DNA of 27,451 nucleotides, from positions 1 through 27,451 of IMG/VR virus record IMGVR_UViG_3300005838_000054, one strand, 5' to 3'. This document shows, one piece after another, positions 8,690-16,822 of this stretch. This DNA comes from a virus. The position numbers and the translations under genes are program-made. Numbering within the stretch: position 1 is the first letter of the stretch; every line of letters starts with the position of its first letter. A model generated the notes under the pieces. The model was given only the letters and a program-made list of their open reading frames with translations. It searched no databases and was not told where the DNA came from.

Positions 8690-10816
8690 ATGTCTGTCAA
8701 TTTGTTGAAGACAGATACTCAAGATGTTTTCGATATCAATAGATGGTCAACTGTAAATGCTACTGCTCAAACAGTGTCCGGCATGGGTGAAAGAGAAACC
8801 GTTTTAGGTAGCGACATTTATACCGACGGAATTGATGTCACTTCTCTCGCTGCGGGTGATGTAGAACTTAGATCTCCAATATTTCCTATTCCAATTGATA
8901 AGAGTTTTATTGCAACTGGAATCATGAAAGTTGGATCAACTTTGCTGGGCGAAGTTCTCAGCATGAGGGTGGAATATTTCGCTGTTGACGATGTAAGCAG
9001 CGGTGCCGTTTTGGGCTACACGGGTGAAAAAGGGGACGGTGCTGCATGGGTTGTCTCCACGGATGTTCACAAAGTGCAAACAACTGTTTCCACTAATGAT
9101 TTGGTTTCAGGACAGTTGGCAACAATTCCATTTTCAATTACTGCCTATGAGACAGGTTTTCAATATGGGAATCCGGTTAGTGGTAGAGAAAGATTTTGGG
9201 TTCCCACAGATGCCAATTACGCCCGTATTATTTTTGAAGCCGAAAGTGTAGATTCAGCAAACCTATCGTTTGCTATCTCTGATGTTACAGCGGTTTCTGT
9301 TAGTGGTGTATTTACGAACAAGACATTTTCGGATACCTACAACCTATTGCCAGATTTCATCAGATCAAGTGACACGGATCAACATAATCCTACGGTTGGG
9401 CATCACAATCTGACAAGAAAACTATTGGCTAGTGCCTTTGTCTATGGTTCCCTTATCGGACAAGAAATAGGAAAATGGGGTTACACCAGAGCAGAGGACA
9501 GTCTGACCAATACGGAAGCATTGTCAACTCTCACTAACCCTTTGACAGCGCCTAAAAGGTATTTGTCATGGTTGTCTCAATTGCTGGGAGTCAAACTGAC
9601 CAATCCGTTCACCGGAACAAGCATGTGGTTGTCTCTGGCTGGTTGGAATGACGACACTGATTCCACGACATGGCAAAATCTAGACGTTTTGGATGCGGAG
9701 TCGGCAGAAGATTCGGTCACTTGGCAGTTGGCACGTTCTTCTACTTACGAAAATATTGACGCCTATCGGCAGCAAATCAAATATGCCTTTAATGGGCTGA
9801 ATGCTGGTAAGCCGGAAGCAATGCGTTCTTATTTGAAAACAGTTTTAGATACAACTACTCCAGATAATTATTTCACAAGAATCAAGACTCATTATCGGGA
9901 ATCTCCGTTTTTTGTCAAATATGTTTTTGATCCAGTAGTAGATCCTGATCCCGATGGGACGAGGGTTGAAACGGAGATGGCTCCAACCTTGTCTGCCGGG
10001 GTGGTAGGGAGTCAGTCCAATAGTCCAAGTGATGCTGCGGAATTTGCTTTTGAGGCAAAGATCATTTTACAGAAGTGTGTACCGGGTGCCGGAGTTGCGG
10101 CAAACGATGACACTGTATTGAGATTTGGCAATGATGCCTGTACGGCAATACCGGATAGGACTGGTTCGGGTAGGCACATTTCATTGTTGTCATCAACGAC
10201 TGCGATTGACCCTAAGGATTCTCGTTATGGGATTATCGCCGGAGCGCGGTATAACTCAGGATTTGCTTTTTATCCCAGCGGAGTTACTGGGTCGAAAGTA
10301 TTCATGCGAGCGGATGCTGTTTCTAATGGACTTTCAGGTGGAGAAACAGAAGCAGATTATTTATTCTTTGTGAGTGACATTAATTATGGAAACTCGTCTG
10401 ACATCATTTTGTTGGAACAGGGGACTTCTGGTAACGCTAATTATCGGGCATGTGTCATAGATGAATCTGGAGTACTGAAATACTTGACGGGAGCGTCAGG
10501 ATCGGCGGTATCTTCGGCCTACGTTTCGGGAACCCATACAACTCTGTATGACTTCACTACGGTGGGGTTGCGGTGGATACGATTCTCCGTTTCAGCCTCT
10601 ACTACGAAGTTTTATGTAGCGCCTTCACTGACGGATGCTTGTCATCCAACGACGTATCTTATTAATTCTGTTTCTCTCTCTACTCCGAATGTTTATGATA
10701 AAACTTTGGATACTGATATGTTCAAAGTTAATCACGGAGAAAACGGGATTGTTGGTTATCGGGCTATTGTAAATGATGGTCCTTTGGATAGTTCATATGC
10801 CGGGTTGTGGGGTTGA
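8690..10816 (+). CDS. Baseplate/tail protein with P2 gpI-like core and large N- and C-terminal adhesin-like domains
   Basis: 708 residues, far longer than P2 gpI (under 200). Residues about 1-205 are a beta-rich domain with carbohydrate-binding-module character (GSDIYTDGIDVTS, FPIPIDKSFIATG, ARIIFEAESVDSANL). The core, about residues 212-390, matches the gpI/tail protein I pattern: TYNLLPDFIRSSD, KLLASAFVYGSLIGQEI, LTAPKRYLSWLSQLLGV, YRQQIKYAFNGLNAGKPEAM and LKTVLD. From about residue 455 a LamG/concanavalin-like domain follows (AKIILQKC, VLRFGNDA, ALRWIRFSVSASTTKFYV-type strands). P2 gpI connects wedge and tail fibre, so the fusion may place sugar-binding domains directly at the baseplate edge. 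It starts one base after the J stop. The core assignment is good; the flanking folds are inferred from strand pattern. Confidence 0.7.
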   Translation: MSVNLLKTDTQDVFDINRWSTVNATAQTVSGMGERETVLGSDIYTDGIDVTSLAAGDVELRSPIFPIPIDKSFIATGIMKVGSTLLGEVLSMRVEYFAVDDVSSGAVLGYTGEKGDGAAWVVSTDVHKVQTTVSTNDLVSGQLATIPFSITAYETGFQYGNPVSGRERFWVPTDANYARIIFEAESVDSANLSFAISDVTAVSVSGVFTNKTFSDTYNLLPDFIRSSDTDQHNPTVGHHNLTRKLLASAFVYGSLIGQEIGKWGYTRAEDSLTNTEALSTLTNPLTAPKRYLSWLSQLLGVKLTNPFTGTSMWLSLAGWNDDTDSTTWQNLDVLDAESAEDSVTWQLARSSTYENIDAYRQQIKYAFNGLNAGKPEAMRSYLKTVLDTTTPDNYFTRIKTHYRESPFFVKYVFDPVVDPDPDGTRVETEMAPTLSAGVVGSQSNSPSDAAEFAFEAKIILQKCVPGAGVAANDDTVLRFGNDACTAIPDRTGSGRHISLLSSTTAIDPKDSRYGIIAGARYNSGFAFYPSGVTGSKVFMRADAVSNGLSGGETEADYLFFVSDINYGNSSDIILLEQGTSGNANYRACVIDESGVLKYLTGASGSAVSSAYVSGTHTTLYDFTTVGLRWIRFSVSASTTKFYVAPSLTDACHPTTYLINSVSLSTPNVYDKTLDTDMFKVNHGENGIVGYRAIVNDGPLDSSYAGLWG

Positions 10817-10819
10817 GTT

Positions 10820-12337
10820 ATGGCTGACAAAATCACAACAATTCTGGATATGGATCTGACGAGTGACGTGACAGCGACTTCTACCGGTCCGGGTGACCCC
10901 GGTATGCCGGGTACCTTGTCGCTGGCCGCGGGCAGTCCTGCGTACACGGTTATCACTTTGTCGTGGTCGGCGGGGGATGACGGGAATTCAACGCTCACCG
11001 GCTATCGGATCAAGAAGGACGGTGTGATTCTCGTTTCTGATACGGGGAGTACAGCAACAACCTATTCAGCGACCGGACTAACAAACAACACCGCCTATAA
11101 CTTCACCGTGGCAGCGATCAACGCTTATGGAACTGGTCCTGATGGGAACACTCCATCATTGACAACTAGTGCCTACACGGTTCCCGGCACGCCGGGTACC
11201 TTGTCGTTGGCAGCCGGAGGGTCAGCGTCTACTGAGGTGGATCTGACTTGGTCAACGCCTGCTTCTGACGGCGGTCAGACCATTTCGGGCTACCGGGTTC
11301 AGAAATCAACTGATGGTTCTGCGTGGTCGAACGTCACCGCTACTACTGGTAGTTCCGCGACGACTTATACGGCTACTGGGCTTACGATGAACACTCAATA
11401 CTGGTTCCGGGTCGCAGCGATCAACTCCATTGGCACTGGGGCGGACAGTAATGAGCCAAACATCACAACAGCGCAGCAGATGTCTTGGACGGCTACTGGG
11501 ACGTATACCACTGGTACGGACGGTAGTAACACTTGGGTCAAGTGGACTTCGACTGGGAACTTCGTTGTTAGTAATGTTTCCGCTACTGCTGATATTTTTG
11601 TGAGTGCTGGTGGCGGTTCGGGCGCTAAGGCTGGAGGCGTGTATTACGGTCCTTACGGTGGTGCCGGTGGCGGTGGTGGAGGTGGTGCTTTGACAACGAC
11701 GGGAGTGACCTTGGGAGTTGGAACTCACGTTGCGACCGTTGGTGACGGTGCGGCCAGTCCGGGTACTTCTATTGGCGTGAATGGATCGCGTGGCAATAAC
11801 AGCATGTTTGCTGTGAGCGGCGGTTCGACTTACACTGGTCAGGGTGGCGGACATGGAAGCACCAACGGGGCCGGTGAAAGTGCCGGTTGTGGTGGGGGCG
11901 GTGGCGGTTTGAGTACCTCTACTCATAGCGCTGGCGGTACTGGTTCGCAGGGCGGCGACGGTGGTGAGTCTCAGGATTCGGGCAACAACTACCACTTTGG
12001 CGGAGGAGGCGGCGGCATGGGTGGAAACGGTGGACATGGCAGTGGCACTTCATGGACAGCGGGAGCCGGGGGTACCGATCAGACGAACTCGTACACCGGT
12101 TCTGCTATCGCCTACGGTGGCGGTGGCGGTGGGCAGGCTTCCGGGTTTTCTAGCGGTGCCGCTGGTGGCACTACGGGAACTGCTGGTGCAACAAGTCAGG
12201 CGAATGTTTCTGCTCCAGCGGCGAACAGCAGTGGTGGTAGCGGTGCGGGCAGCCTTTATACCAATGGTGCTGGTGGGCCGTTTAGCGGAGCAGCGGGCGG
12301 ATCGGGTGTTGTAGTCATCCGATTCCCGACGCCGTAG
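10820..12337 (+). CDS. Adhesin-like tail protein: two fibronectin III domains and a glycine-rich tip
   Basis: 505 residues. Two consecutive fibronectin type III domains are visible, about residues 28-117 and 122-218, each starting PGTLSLAAG and showing GYRIKKDG or GYRVQKSTDG, then TTYSATGL or TTYTATGL, then AYNFTVAAIN or QYWFRVAAIN. The rest (about 222-505) begins MSWTATGTYT and becomes extremely glycine-rich, with GGGGGG runs, closing in GGSGVVVIRFPTP. This is the Gly-rich layered domain found at the tips of many phage tail adhesins, where stacked polyglycine helices carry variable receptor loops. The starts of the two fibronectin repeats are also close at DNA level (CCGGGTACCTTGTCG in both). 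The gene follows the gpI-like gene by three bases. Surface attachment is the likely role; receptor unknown. Confidence 0.8.
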   Translation: MADKITTILDMDLTSDVTATSTGPGDPGMPGTLSLAAGSPAYTVITLSWSAGDDGNSTLTGYRIKKDGVILVSDTGSTATTYSATGLTNNTAYNFTVAAINAYGTGPDGNTPSLTTSAYTVPGTPGTLSLAAGGSASTEVDLTWSTPASDGGQTISGYRVQKSTDGSAWSNVTATTGSSATTYTATGLTMNTQYWFRVAAINSIGTGADSNEPNITTAQQMSWTATGTYTTGTDGSNTWVKWTSTGNFVVSNVSATADIFVSAGGGSGAKAGGVYYGPYGGAGGGGGGGALTTTGVTLGVGTHVATVGDGAASPGTSIGVNGSRGNNSMFAVSGGSTYTGQGGGHGSTNGAGESAGCGGGGGGLSTSTHSAGGTGSQGGDGGESQDSGNNYHFGGGGGGMGGNGGHGSGTSWTAGAGGTDQTNSYTGSAIAYGGGGGGQASGFSSGAAGGTTGTAGATSQANVSAPAANSSGGSGAGSLYTNGAGGPFSGAAGGSGVVVIRFPTP

Positions 12338-12345
12338 GAGACGAC

Positions 12346-12897
12346 ATGGCACGCTTCGCTGAACTAGACGAAAACAACATCGTTCTTCAAGTCATCATCG
12401 TCGGCAACGAGATAACAACTATTGATGATGTGGAAGTTGAACAACGCGGTATTGATTTCCTGAACGACCTCTTTCCTGATTCGGGAACTTGGGTGCAGAC
12501 ATCCATGTGGACATGGGATGGCAAGCATCACGGAGAAGACGGCAACGAGGATGGTGGAACGCCGCTCAGGGGCAGGCACGCAGGAATCGGGTTTACCTAC
12601 GATCCGTCAAACGACATATTTCATGCACCAAAACCGTACCCATCTTGGACTTTGAATACGACAACTGCGGAATGGGAAGCGCCCAGTGCTTATGTTCTTG
12701 GATATGAATGGGATGAAGACACGCTGGCGTGGGTCAAACCTGCTCCTCCATTCGCATCGTGGGTTACATGGAACGAAGAGTTGGGACGCTGGGAACCGCC
12801 GGTTGCCTATCCGGGCGAGGAAGGCGGAGCAGGAGTGCGATCAACGCCATTTTATTCGTGGGATGAAGATACGACTGCTTGGGTGGAGGTGACGTAA
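12346..12897 (+). CDS. Conserved Trp-rich phage structural protein of unknown role
   Basis: 183 residues, with an AGGAG site overlapping the previous stop. The opening MARFAELDENNIVLQVIIV, the central AGIGFTYDPSNDIFHAPKPY and the following SWTLNTTTAEWEAP are features I associate with a small protein common in marine myovirus fibre regions; this is recollection, not a search. The C-terminal half repeats a short aromatic hairpin pattern four times (PSWTLN..EW, YEWDEDTLAWV, SWVTWNEELGRWEPP, YSWDEDTTAWV). Lack of a signal peptide or membrane segment and its place among fibre genes suggest a fibre component or a fibre-assembly partner. No catalytic motif is seen. Its stop overlaps the next start by one base. 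Confidence 0.6.
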   Translation: MARFAELDENNIVLQVIIVGNEITTIDDVEVEQRGIDFLNDLFPDSGTWVQTSMWTWDGKHHGEDGNEDGGTPLRGRHAGIGFTYDPSNDIFHAPKPYPSWTLNTTTAEWEAPSAYVLGYEWDEDTLAWVKPAPPFASWVTWNEELGRWEPPVAYPGEEGGAGVRSTPFYSWDEDTTAWVEVT

Positions 12898-13880
12898 TGG
12901 CAACACTTTATGACGGTGTTGATTCTTTCACGCAGAATTCCTCCGTGAATAACAACGTGAATTATAACCTTATCTATGAGGCTGGTCCGCTACCGATTGC
13001 GAACTGGATTGGTTTGCCGCATACGGGAACTGATTATTTGTACTTGGGGATACAGAGTAGTTCGGGTGATAACATTATTGTGTCTGGTATGGACAATGAT
13101 GCTTATGACTGGACTGTAAGTTACACAAATGGGCTTGTAGACACAGGAAGTGGGACAAGTACTACGTTTACTTGGGCTGCTGCGACCTACGGCGGGAAAC
13201 AGATTACTCAAATAGCAGTTGTAGGGACTAAGACGTATACGTTTTTGCCAAGTATTCTTACTACTCATACTGCTACGACAAGTACGGGAACAGATACTCA
13301 GAGTGGAACGTGGACCGTAAACCGCGCTTGGGAGGCAGCGGATGTTTACGAGCATTCAAGTGTTGTCGATAGAAATCTGTTTCAGTTGAATCGGGAGGGT
13401 GGGCGCATGGCTCCCAACCTTGTCGTTGGGCGGGATACTGCTGTCAGCATTTCGTTCAGTTATCGACGGTGGAAGATGGATAGTACTGATTATGTATTTA
13501 CGCATCCCAATTTGAAGTTGAGGTTCGACAGCGGCAACGTAATTGGAACAGTTACGTCACAATATGATTTTTCGTCGTCAGCGGGAGACACTGTCAACGC
13601 GACTTGGGATGATTCTTCACGGGTTGGACAATGGAATCATGTCGGACTTGTTCGGGATGTTGCAAATACTAAACTTATTTTATATGCGAATGGGACACAA
13701 ATCCAATCAGTGGCAGATAGTACGACAAATAGTTTGGCGTCTAGGACGGGTATTTCCAATGCCGATATTGTTTTTCATACAGATGATCAGCCGGGTTGGC
13801 AATTCAATCATTTCGCAGTGTTCAAGGAAGCATTATCCGCAGCGGATATGGAAAGAGTACGACAGACACTTCCCACTTAG
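12897..13880 (+). CDS. LamG/concanavalin-like tail adhesin
   Basis: The start is the ATG of TAATG at 12897, giving 327 residues; an upstream in-frame ATG at 12879 lies inside the preceding gene. The N-terminal ~130 residues are Thr/Ser/Gly-rich beta structure (YLYLGIQSSSGDNIIV, KQITQIAVVGTKTYTFLPS). Residues about 150-325 have the shape of a laminin G-like jelly roll: VSISFSYRRWKM, KLRFDSGNVIG, RVGQWNHVGLVRD, KLILYANGTQIQS, FNHFAVFKEALSAADMERV. The WNHVGLVRD...LILYANG and FNHFAVFKEALSAAD segments are typical LamG_3 landmarks. Such domains bind glycans, so a receptor-binding role is likely. A 28-base gap with AGGAG follows before the next gene. Confidence 0.7.
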   Translation: MATLYDGVDSFTQNSSVNNNVNYNLIYEAGPLPIANWIGLPHTGTDYLYLGIQSSSGDNIIVSGMDNDAYDWTVSYTNGLVDTGSGTSTTFTWAAATYGGKQITQIAVVGTKTYTFLPSILTTHTATTSTGTDTQSGTWTVNRAWEAADVYEHSSVVDRNLFQLNREGGRMAPNLVVGRDTAVSISFSYRRWKMDSTDYVFTHPNLKLRFDSGNVIGTVTSQYDFSSSAGDTVNATWDDSSRVGQWNHVGLVRDVANTKLILYANGTQIQSVADSTTNSLASRTGISNADIVFHTDDQPGWQFNHFAVFKEALSAADMERVRQTLPT

Positions 13881-13908
13881 GGTGTAGGATTATCGCAGGA
13901 GCGTCAAT

Positions 13909-15831
13909 ATGGCTATTATTTATGGAACAAGATTTACATCGTTGCCGAACTGGGGTTCCAGTACGGATTCGTTCAGTCGCGTCCAGTTTAATGGAGCATT
14001 TGATCAATTGGATGTCAATGCTGCCGGGTGGTCTGAAAGCAATATTGCGGCGTCTGGAACAACGAGTGGATTTTTTCATTACAACACAACTGATAACTCA
14101 TTAAAGGTCTATTCGACTGGTGAAACAGCATGGGTTTTGGTGCGAGATGGCTACGAGATGCGCTCGTCCACGGTGGATGCCAAGGGTGACCTTCTTGGCG
14201 GAACAGCGGATAATGCTATTGGGAGACTTGCCGTAGGTACCAACGATCAAGCACTCGTTGCTAATTCTTCTGCTGGTACTGGGTTGGCATGGGCCAACGT
14301 TGTTAACAGTATTACCGGAACGGGTAATGAAGTTGAAGTAGATGCTTCGACTGGGAGTATCACTATTGGTTTGCCCAGCGCTGTAACTATTGGCACTTTG
14401 ACTATCGACAGTGTCGGTATTTCTACTATTCAGACGGGGTCTGAATCGTTTGCCGACAACGACACTTCGGTTATGACCTCTGCTGCGGTGCAGGACAAGA
14501 TCCTTGGATATTCGTATGCAACGGTTGCAGACACTATCCCCATTGCAACCATCGACGCTAAAGGTGATCTTCTCGTTGGAAGTGCAGATGACACCGTCGT
14601 CAATGTTGGGATTGGTGCTGACGGCAGGGTTTTGTCGGCTGATGCTTCTGCGGCGGGCGGCATGGTGTGGAGTACGACGGTTACCAGTGTCACTGGCACG
14701 GCTGCTCAAATTTCGTTGTCAGATTCTTCGGGCGCTGTCACTATTGGCCTTCCGAATGATGTAGCAATTGTTGGAACTCTCACCTTGGATAGCGTGGGAA
14801 TCGCTGCCGTCCAGTCGTCTGGTGAGTCGTTTGCCGATAACGATACGTCGGTGATGACTTCTGCTGCGATTCAGGACAAGATTGAAGCATATGGGTATTC
14901 CACAACGGCGAACACAATCTCGTCTGTTGGTGGAACTTCCAATGAGATTGAGGTTGGACTTGTTTCTGGTGTGGCAACGGTTGGCTTGCCTAACAATGTC
15001 ACGATTACCGGAACGCTTACTGTAGATAGTGTTGGGATTGCGACAGTCCAAACTGGGTCGGAATCGTTTGCTGATAACGACACCTCGTTAATGACCTCCG
15101 CTGCTGTTCAAGACAAGATTCTTGCTTACGCCTACGCCACCACAGCGTCGGCAACGCTCAAGGGAACCCTGACGACTAAGGGTGATATTTACGCTCGTAG
15201 TTCTTCTGCTCCGGCAAGACTGGCCGTCGGCTCCAATAACCAAGCCCTCCTTGCCGATTCGACAGAAACAAAGGGCATGAAGTGGGCTGCTGTCGTTAAC
15301 AGTGTTTCTGGTACTGCCGCTGAGGTTGTTGTTTCGGCATCCACGGGTTCCGTTACTATCGGTCTGCCGGACGATATAACCATTGCCGGAACGTTGACCT
15401 TGGACAGCGTGGGTATCGCTGCGGTTCAAACTTCCGCTGAATCCTTTGCAGATAACAACACTTCGATCATGACTTCTGGGGCTATCGCAGACAAGATCGA
15501 AAACTATGGTTACATTACCGCTAGTCAAGCGATTATTTCGGTTACCGGTACCTCAAATGAGGTGGAGGCATTTACTAGTTCGGGAGCAGTTACGGTTGGC
15601 TTGCCGGACGATGTGACAATTGCTGGAACATTGACATTGAACAGTGTCGGTATTGCTGCGGTCCAGACTGGATCTGGATCATTTTCTGACAATGATACTT
15701 CAATCATGACTTCTGCTGCTGTTCAAGATAAGATTCTGGCATACAGTTATGCAACTACTACTCAGTTGAATGCTTTTCAAACTACTATTGATGATGTGGA
15801 AACCATGTTCCACATGGAGGTTATGGTCTAA
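13909..15831 (+). CDS. Long repetitive tail fibre built from five 72-73 residue repeats
   Basis: 640 residues, start ATG at 13909 with AGGAG at 13897-13901. After an N-terminal ~75 residues and a linker with VDAKGDLLGGTADNAIGRLAVG, the protein is five copies of a repeat with the pattern S(V/I)TGT..E...G.(V/A)T(I/V)GLP.(D/N)(V/I)TI.GTLT(L/I/V)(D/N)SVGI, then (S/F)ADNDTS.MTSAA(V/I)QDKI..Y.Y. Copies 1-2 and 3-4 are separated by ~53-residue KGD(L/I) linkers; copies 2-3 and 4-5 by only six residues. No enzyme signature is seen. The KGDL linker and GLP repeat are known from marine phage fibres, so this is most likely a fibrous trimeric shaft. The last ~25 residues (TTQLNAFQTTIDDVETMFHM) look helical. 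The stop overlaps the next start. Confidence 0.8.
   Translation: MAIIYGTRFTSLPNWGSSTDSFSRVQFNGAFDQLDVNAAGWSESNIAASGTTSGFFHYNTTDNSLKVYSTGETAWVLVRDGYEMRSSTVDAKGDLLGGTADNAIGRLAVGTNDQALVANSSAGTGLAWANVVNSITGTGNEVEVDASTGSITIGLPSAVTIGTLTIDSVGISTIQTGSESFADNDTSVMTSAAVQDKILGYSYATVADTIPIATIDAKGDLLVGSADDTVVNVGIGADGRVLSADASAAGGMVWSTTVTSVTGTAAQISLSDSSGAVTIGLPNDVAIVGTLTLDSVGIAAVQSSGESFADNDTSVMTSAAIQDKIEAYGYSTTANTISSVGGTSNEIEVGLVSGVATVGLPNNVTITGTLTVDSVGIATVQTGSESFADNDTSLMTSAAVQDKILAYAYATTASATLKGTLTTKGDIYARSSSAPARLAVGSNNQALLADSTETKGMKWAAVVNSVSGTAAEVVVSASTGSVTIGLPDDITIAGTLTLDSVGIAAVQTSAESFADNNTSIMTSGAIADKIENYGYITASQAIISVTGTSNEVEAFTSSGAVTVGLPDDVTIAGTLTLNSVGIAAVQTGSGSFSDNDTSIMTSAAVQDKILAYSYATTTQLNAFQTTIDDVETMFHMEVMV
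14308..15756 (+). repeat. Five coding repeats of 216-219 bases in the fibre shaft
   Basis: Copies lie at 14308-14523 (216 bases), 14686-14904, 14923-15141, 15301-15519 and 15538-15756 (each 219 bases). Spacers alternate between long (162 and 159 bases) and short (18 and 18 bases), so the array reads long-1-long-2-short-3-long-4-short-5. DNA divergence between copies is clear, while the protein motif stays conserved, as expected for old duplications under structural selection. Confidence 0.85.
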
Positions 15832-16163
15832 TGGCAATGACTCAGACGAAACTACACGCACCTTCACAGTTGGGAACTTCGCTTTCCACCCTGTACACGG
15901 TGCCGGGTAGTACAACGACAGTCGTCAAGCAGATTGCTCTGTGTAATACTGCCGCGGCTAACCGGACGGTGACTTTGCATCTGGTTCCAAGTGGCGGTTC
16001 GGCGTCGTCTGCGAATGCTATTCTGTTTGACGTAGCGGTGGATTCCAAGTCCACGACGTTCGTAAACTTATCGGCAGTGATGGCTACTGGTGATTTCATT
16101 CAGGCTTCTGCGAGCGTTGCCGCTTCGGTGTCGATTCATTCATTTGGTATTCAGGAGGCGTAA
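15831..16163 (+). CDS. Small beta-rich tail fibre-associated protein
   Basis: 110 residues, starting in the TAATG junction with the fibre gene. The sequence has a regular strand pattern: LSTLYTVPGSTTTVVKQIAL, NRTVTLHLVPSGGS, ANAILFDVAVDSKSTTFV, and a final VSIHSFGIQEA. It looks like a single beta-sandwich of the kind often found as a stand-alone gene or as an end domain in phage tail fibres (the LYTVP...TTVVK opening is recurrent there, from memory). There is no signal or membrane segment. A trimeric fibre cap or connector is a reasonable inference. Its own end carries AGGAGG (16153-16158), which serves the next gene. Confidence 0.6.
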   Translation: MAMTQTKLHAPSQLGTSLSTLYTVPGSTTTVVKQIALCNTAAANRTVTLHLVPSGGSASSANAILFDVAVDSKSTTFVNLSAVMATGDFIQASASVAASVSIHSFGIQEA

Positions 16164-16822
16164 TGGCTGGTCGGTTAGTCCGAATAGGCGCACCTGATGC
16201 TTTAGCGGATTTCTATGATTCGCCGTCGCACATTTTTGGAAGCGGCGAAGATGGTGCCGTCACTATTAGCACCAACACAACCCTGACTCAAGACAAGTAT
16301 TATCTTGACTTGACAGTTGACAGTGGTGTTACTTTGAATACTGCTGGTTACAGGGTTTTCGTTCAACGAAACCTGTTTCTGTCGGGAACCATAGGAATGG
16401 CCGCTGGCCCTTCCGCCCAAGGATCATTAGGTATCGGCACGCAAGATGCGAATGTTGCCAATTCTCTTGGCGGAGCATCAGCAACCTACACGGCAACCGC
16501 ACCCACGGCGGCTCTTGGCGGCGAACAGTGGTACAAGAATGCTTTGAACGCTATCGACGGTTATTCGTTTGATCCTGCTACGGGAACGATCAACCTGTTG
16601 AAAGGTGGAGCAGGGGACGGAACCAACTATGGCGGTGGAGTGGTAATTGTCGCTGCCCGCTATTTGTTTGGAACCGGAAATGTTTTCGCAAAGGGTGCCG
16701 TCAATGCAGGTGGCGGTGTGGTAATTCTGATTTCCTCAGATAAGAGTCATTCCTATACGGTCAGTGCCGCTGGTACTGGTACCGGCAGTGCGGGGAACAC
16801 TTATTTCCTAGAGGCTGACTAA
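16163..16822 (+). CDS. Glycine-rich tail adhesin, short paralogue
   Basis: 219 residues, TAATG start with AGGAGG four bases upstream. After ~25 residues it has GSGEDGAVTISTNTTLTQDK, then YYLDLTVDSGVTLNTAGYRV and FVQRNLFLSGTIG, a beta-helix-like entry domain shared with the next gene. The C-terminal part is a Gly-rich double sheet: LLKGGAGDGTNYGGGVVIVA, ARYLFGTGNVFAKGAVNAGG, GVVILISSDKSHSYTVSAAG. The direct comparison with the next gene shows the same order of segments, so the two are tandem duplicates, this one lacking the large insert. Likely a receptor-binding or fibre-tip protein. Confidence 0.7.
   Translation: MAGRLVRIGAPDALADFYDSPSHIFGSGEDGAVTISTNTTLTQDKYYLDLTVDSGVTLNTAGYRVFVQRNLFLSGTIGMAAGPSAQGSLGIGTQDANVANSLGGASATYTATAPTAALGGEQWYKNALNAIDGYSFDPATGTINLLKGGAGDGTNYGGGVVIVAARYLFGTGNVFAKGAVNAGGGVVILISSDKSHSYTVSAAGTGTGSAGNTYFLEAD

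Noticed and set aside
11306-12037. Long open frame of 243 codons on the - strand
   Set aside because: It lies opposite the glycine-rich part of the adhesin gene. Gly-rich codons (GGN) give few stops on the opposite strand, and the product is low-complexity Ser/Thr/Arg with no recognisable family.
14101-15528. Several - strand open frames and a CRISPR-like look of regular repeats
   Set aside because: The repeats are 216-219 bases, coding, diverged and in frame with a fibre gene; CRISPR repeats are short (about 23-47 bases) and near identical. The - strand frames follow from the same composition.
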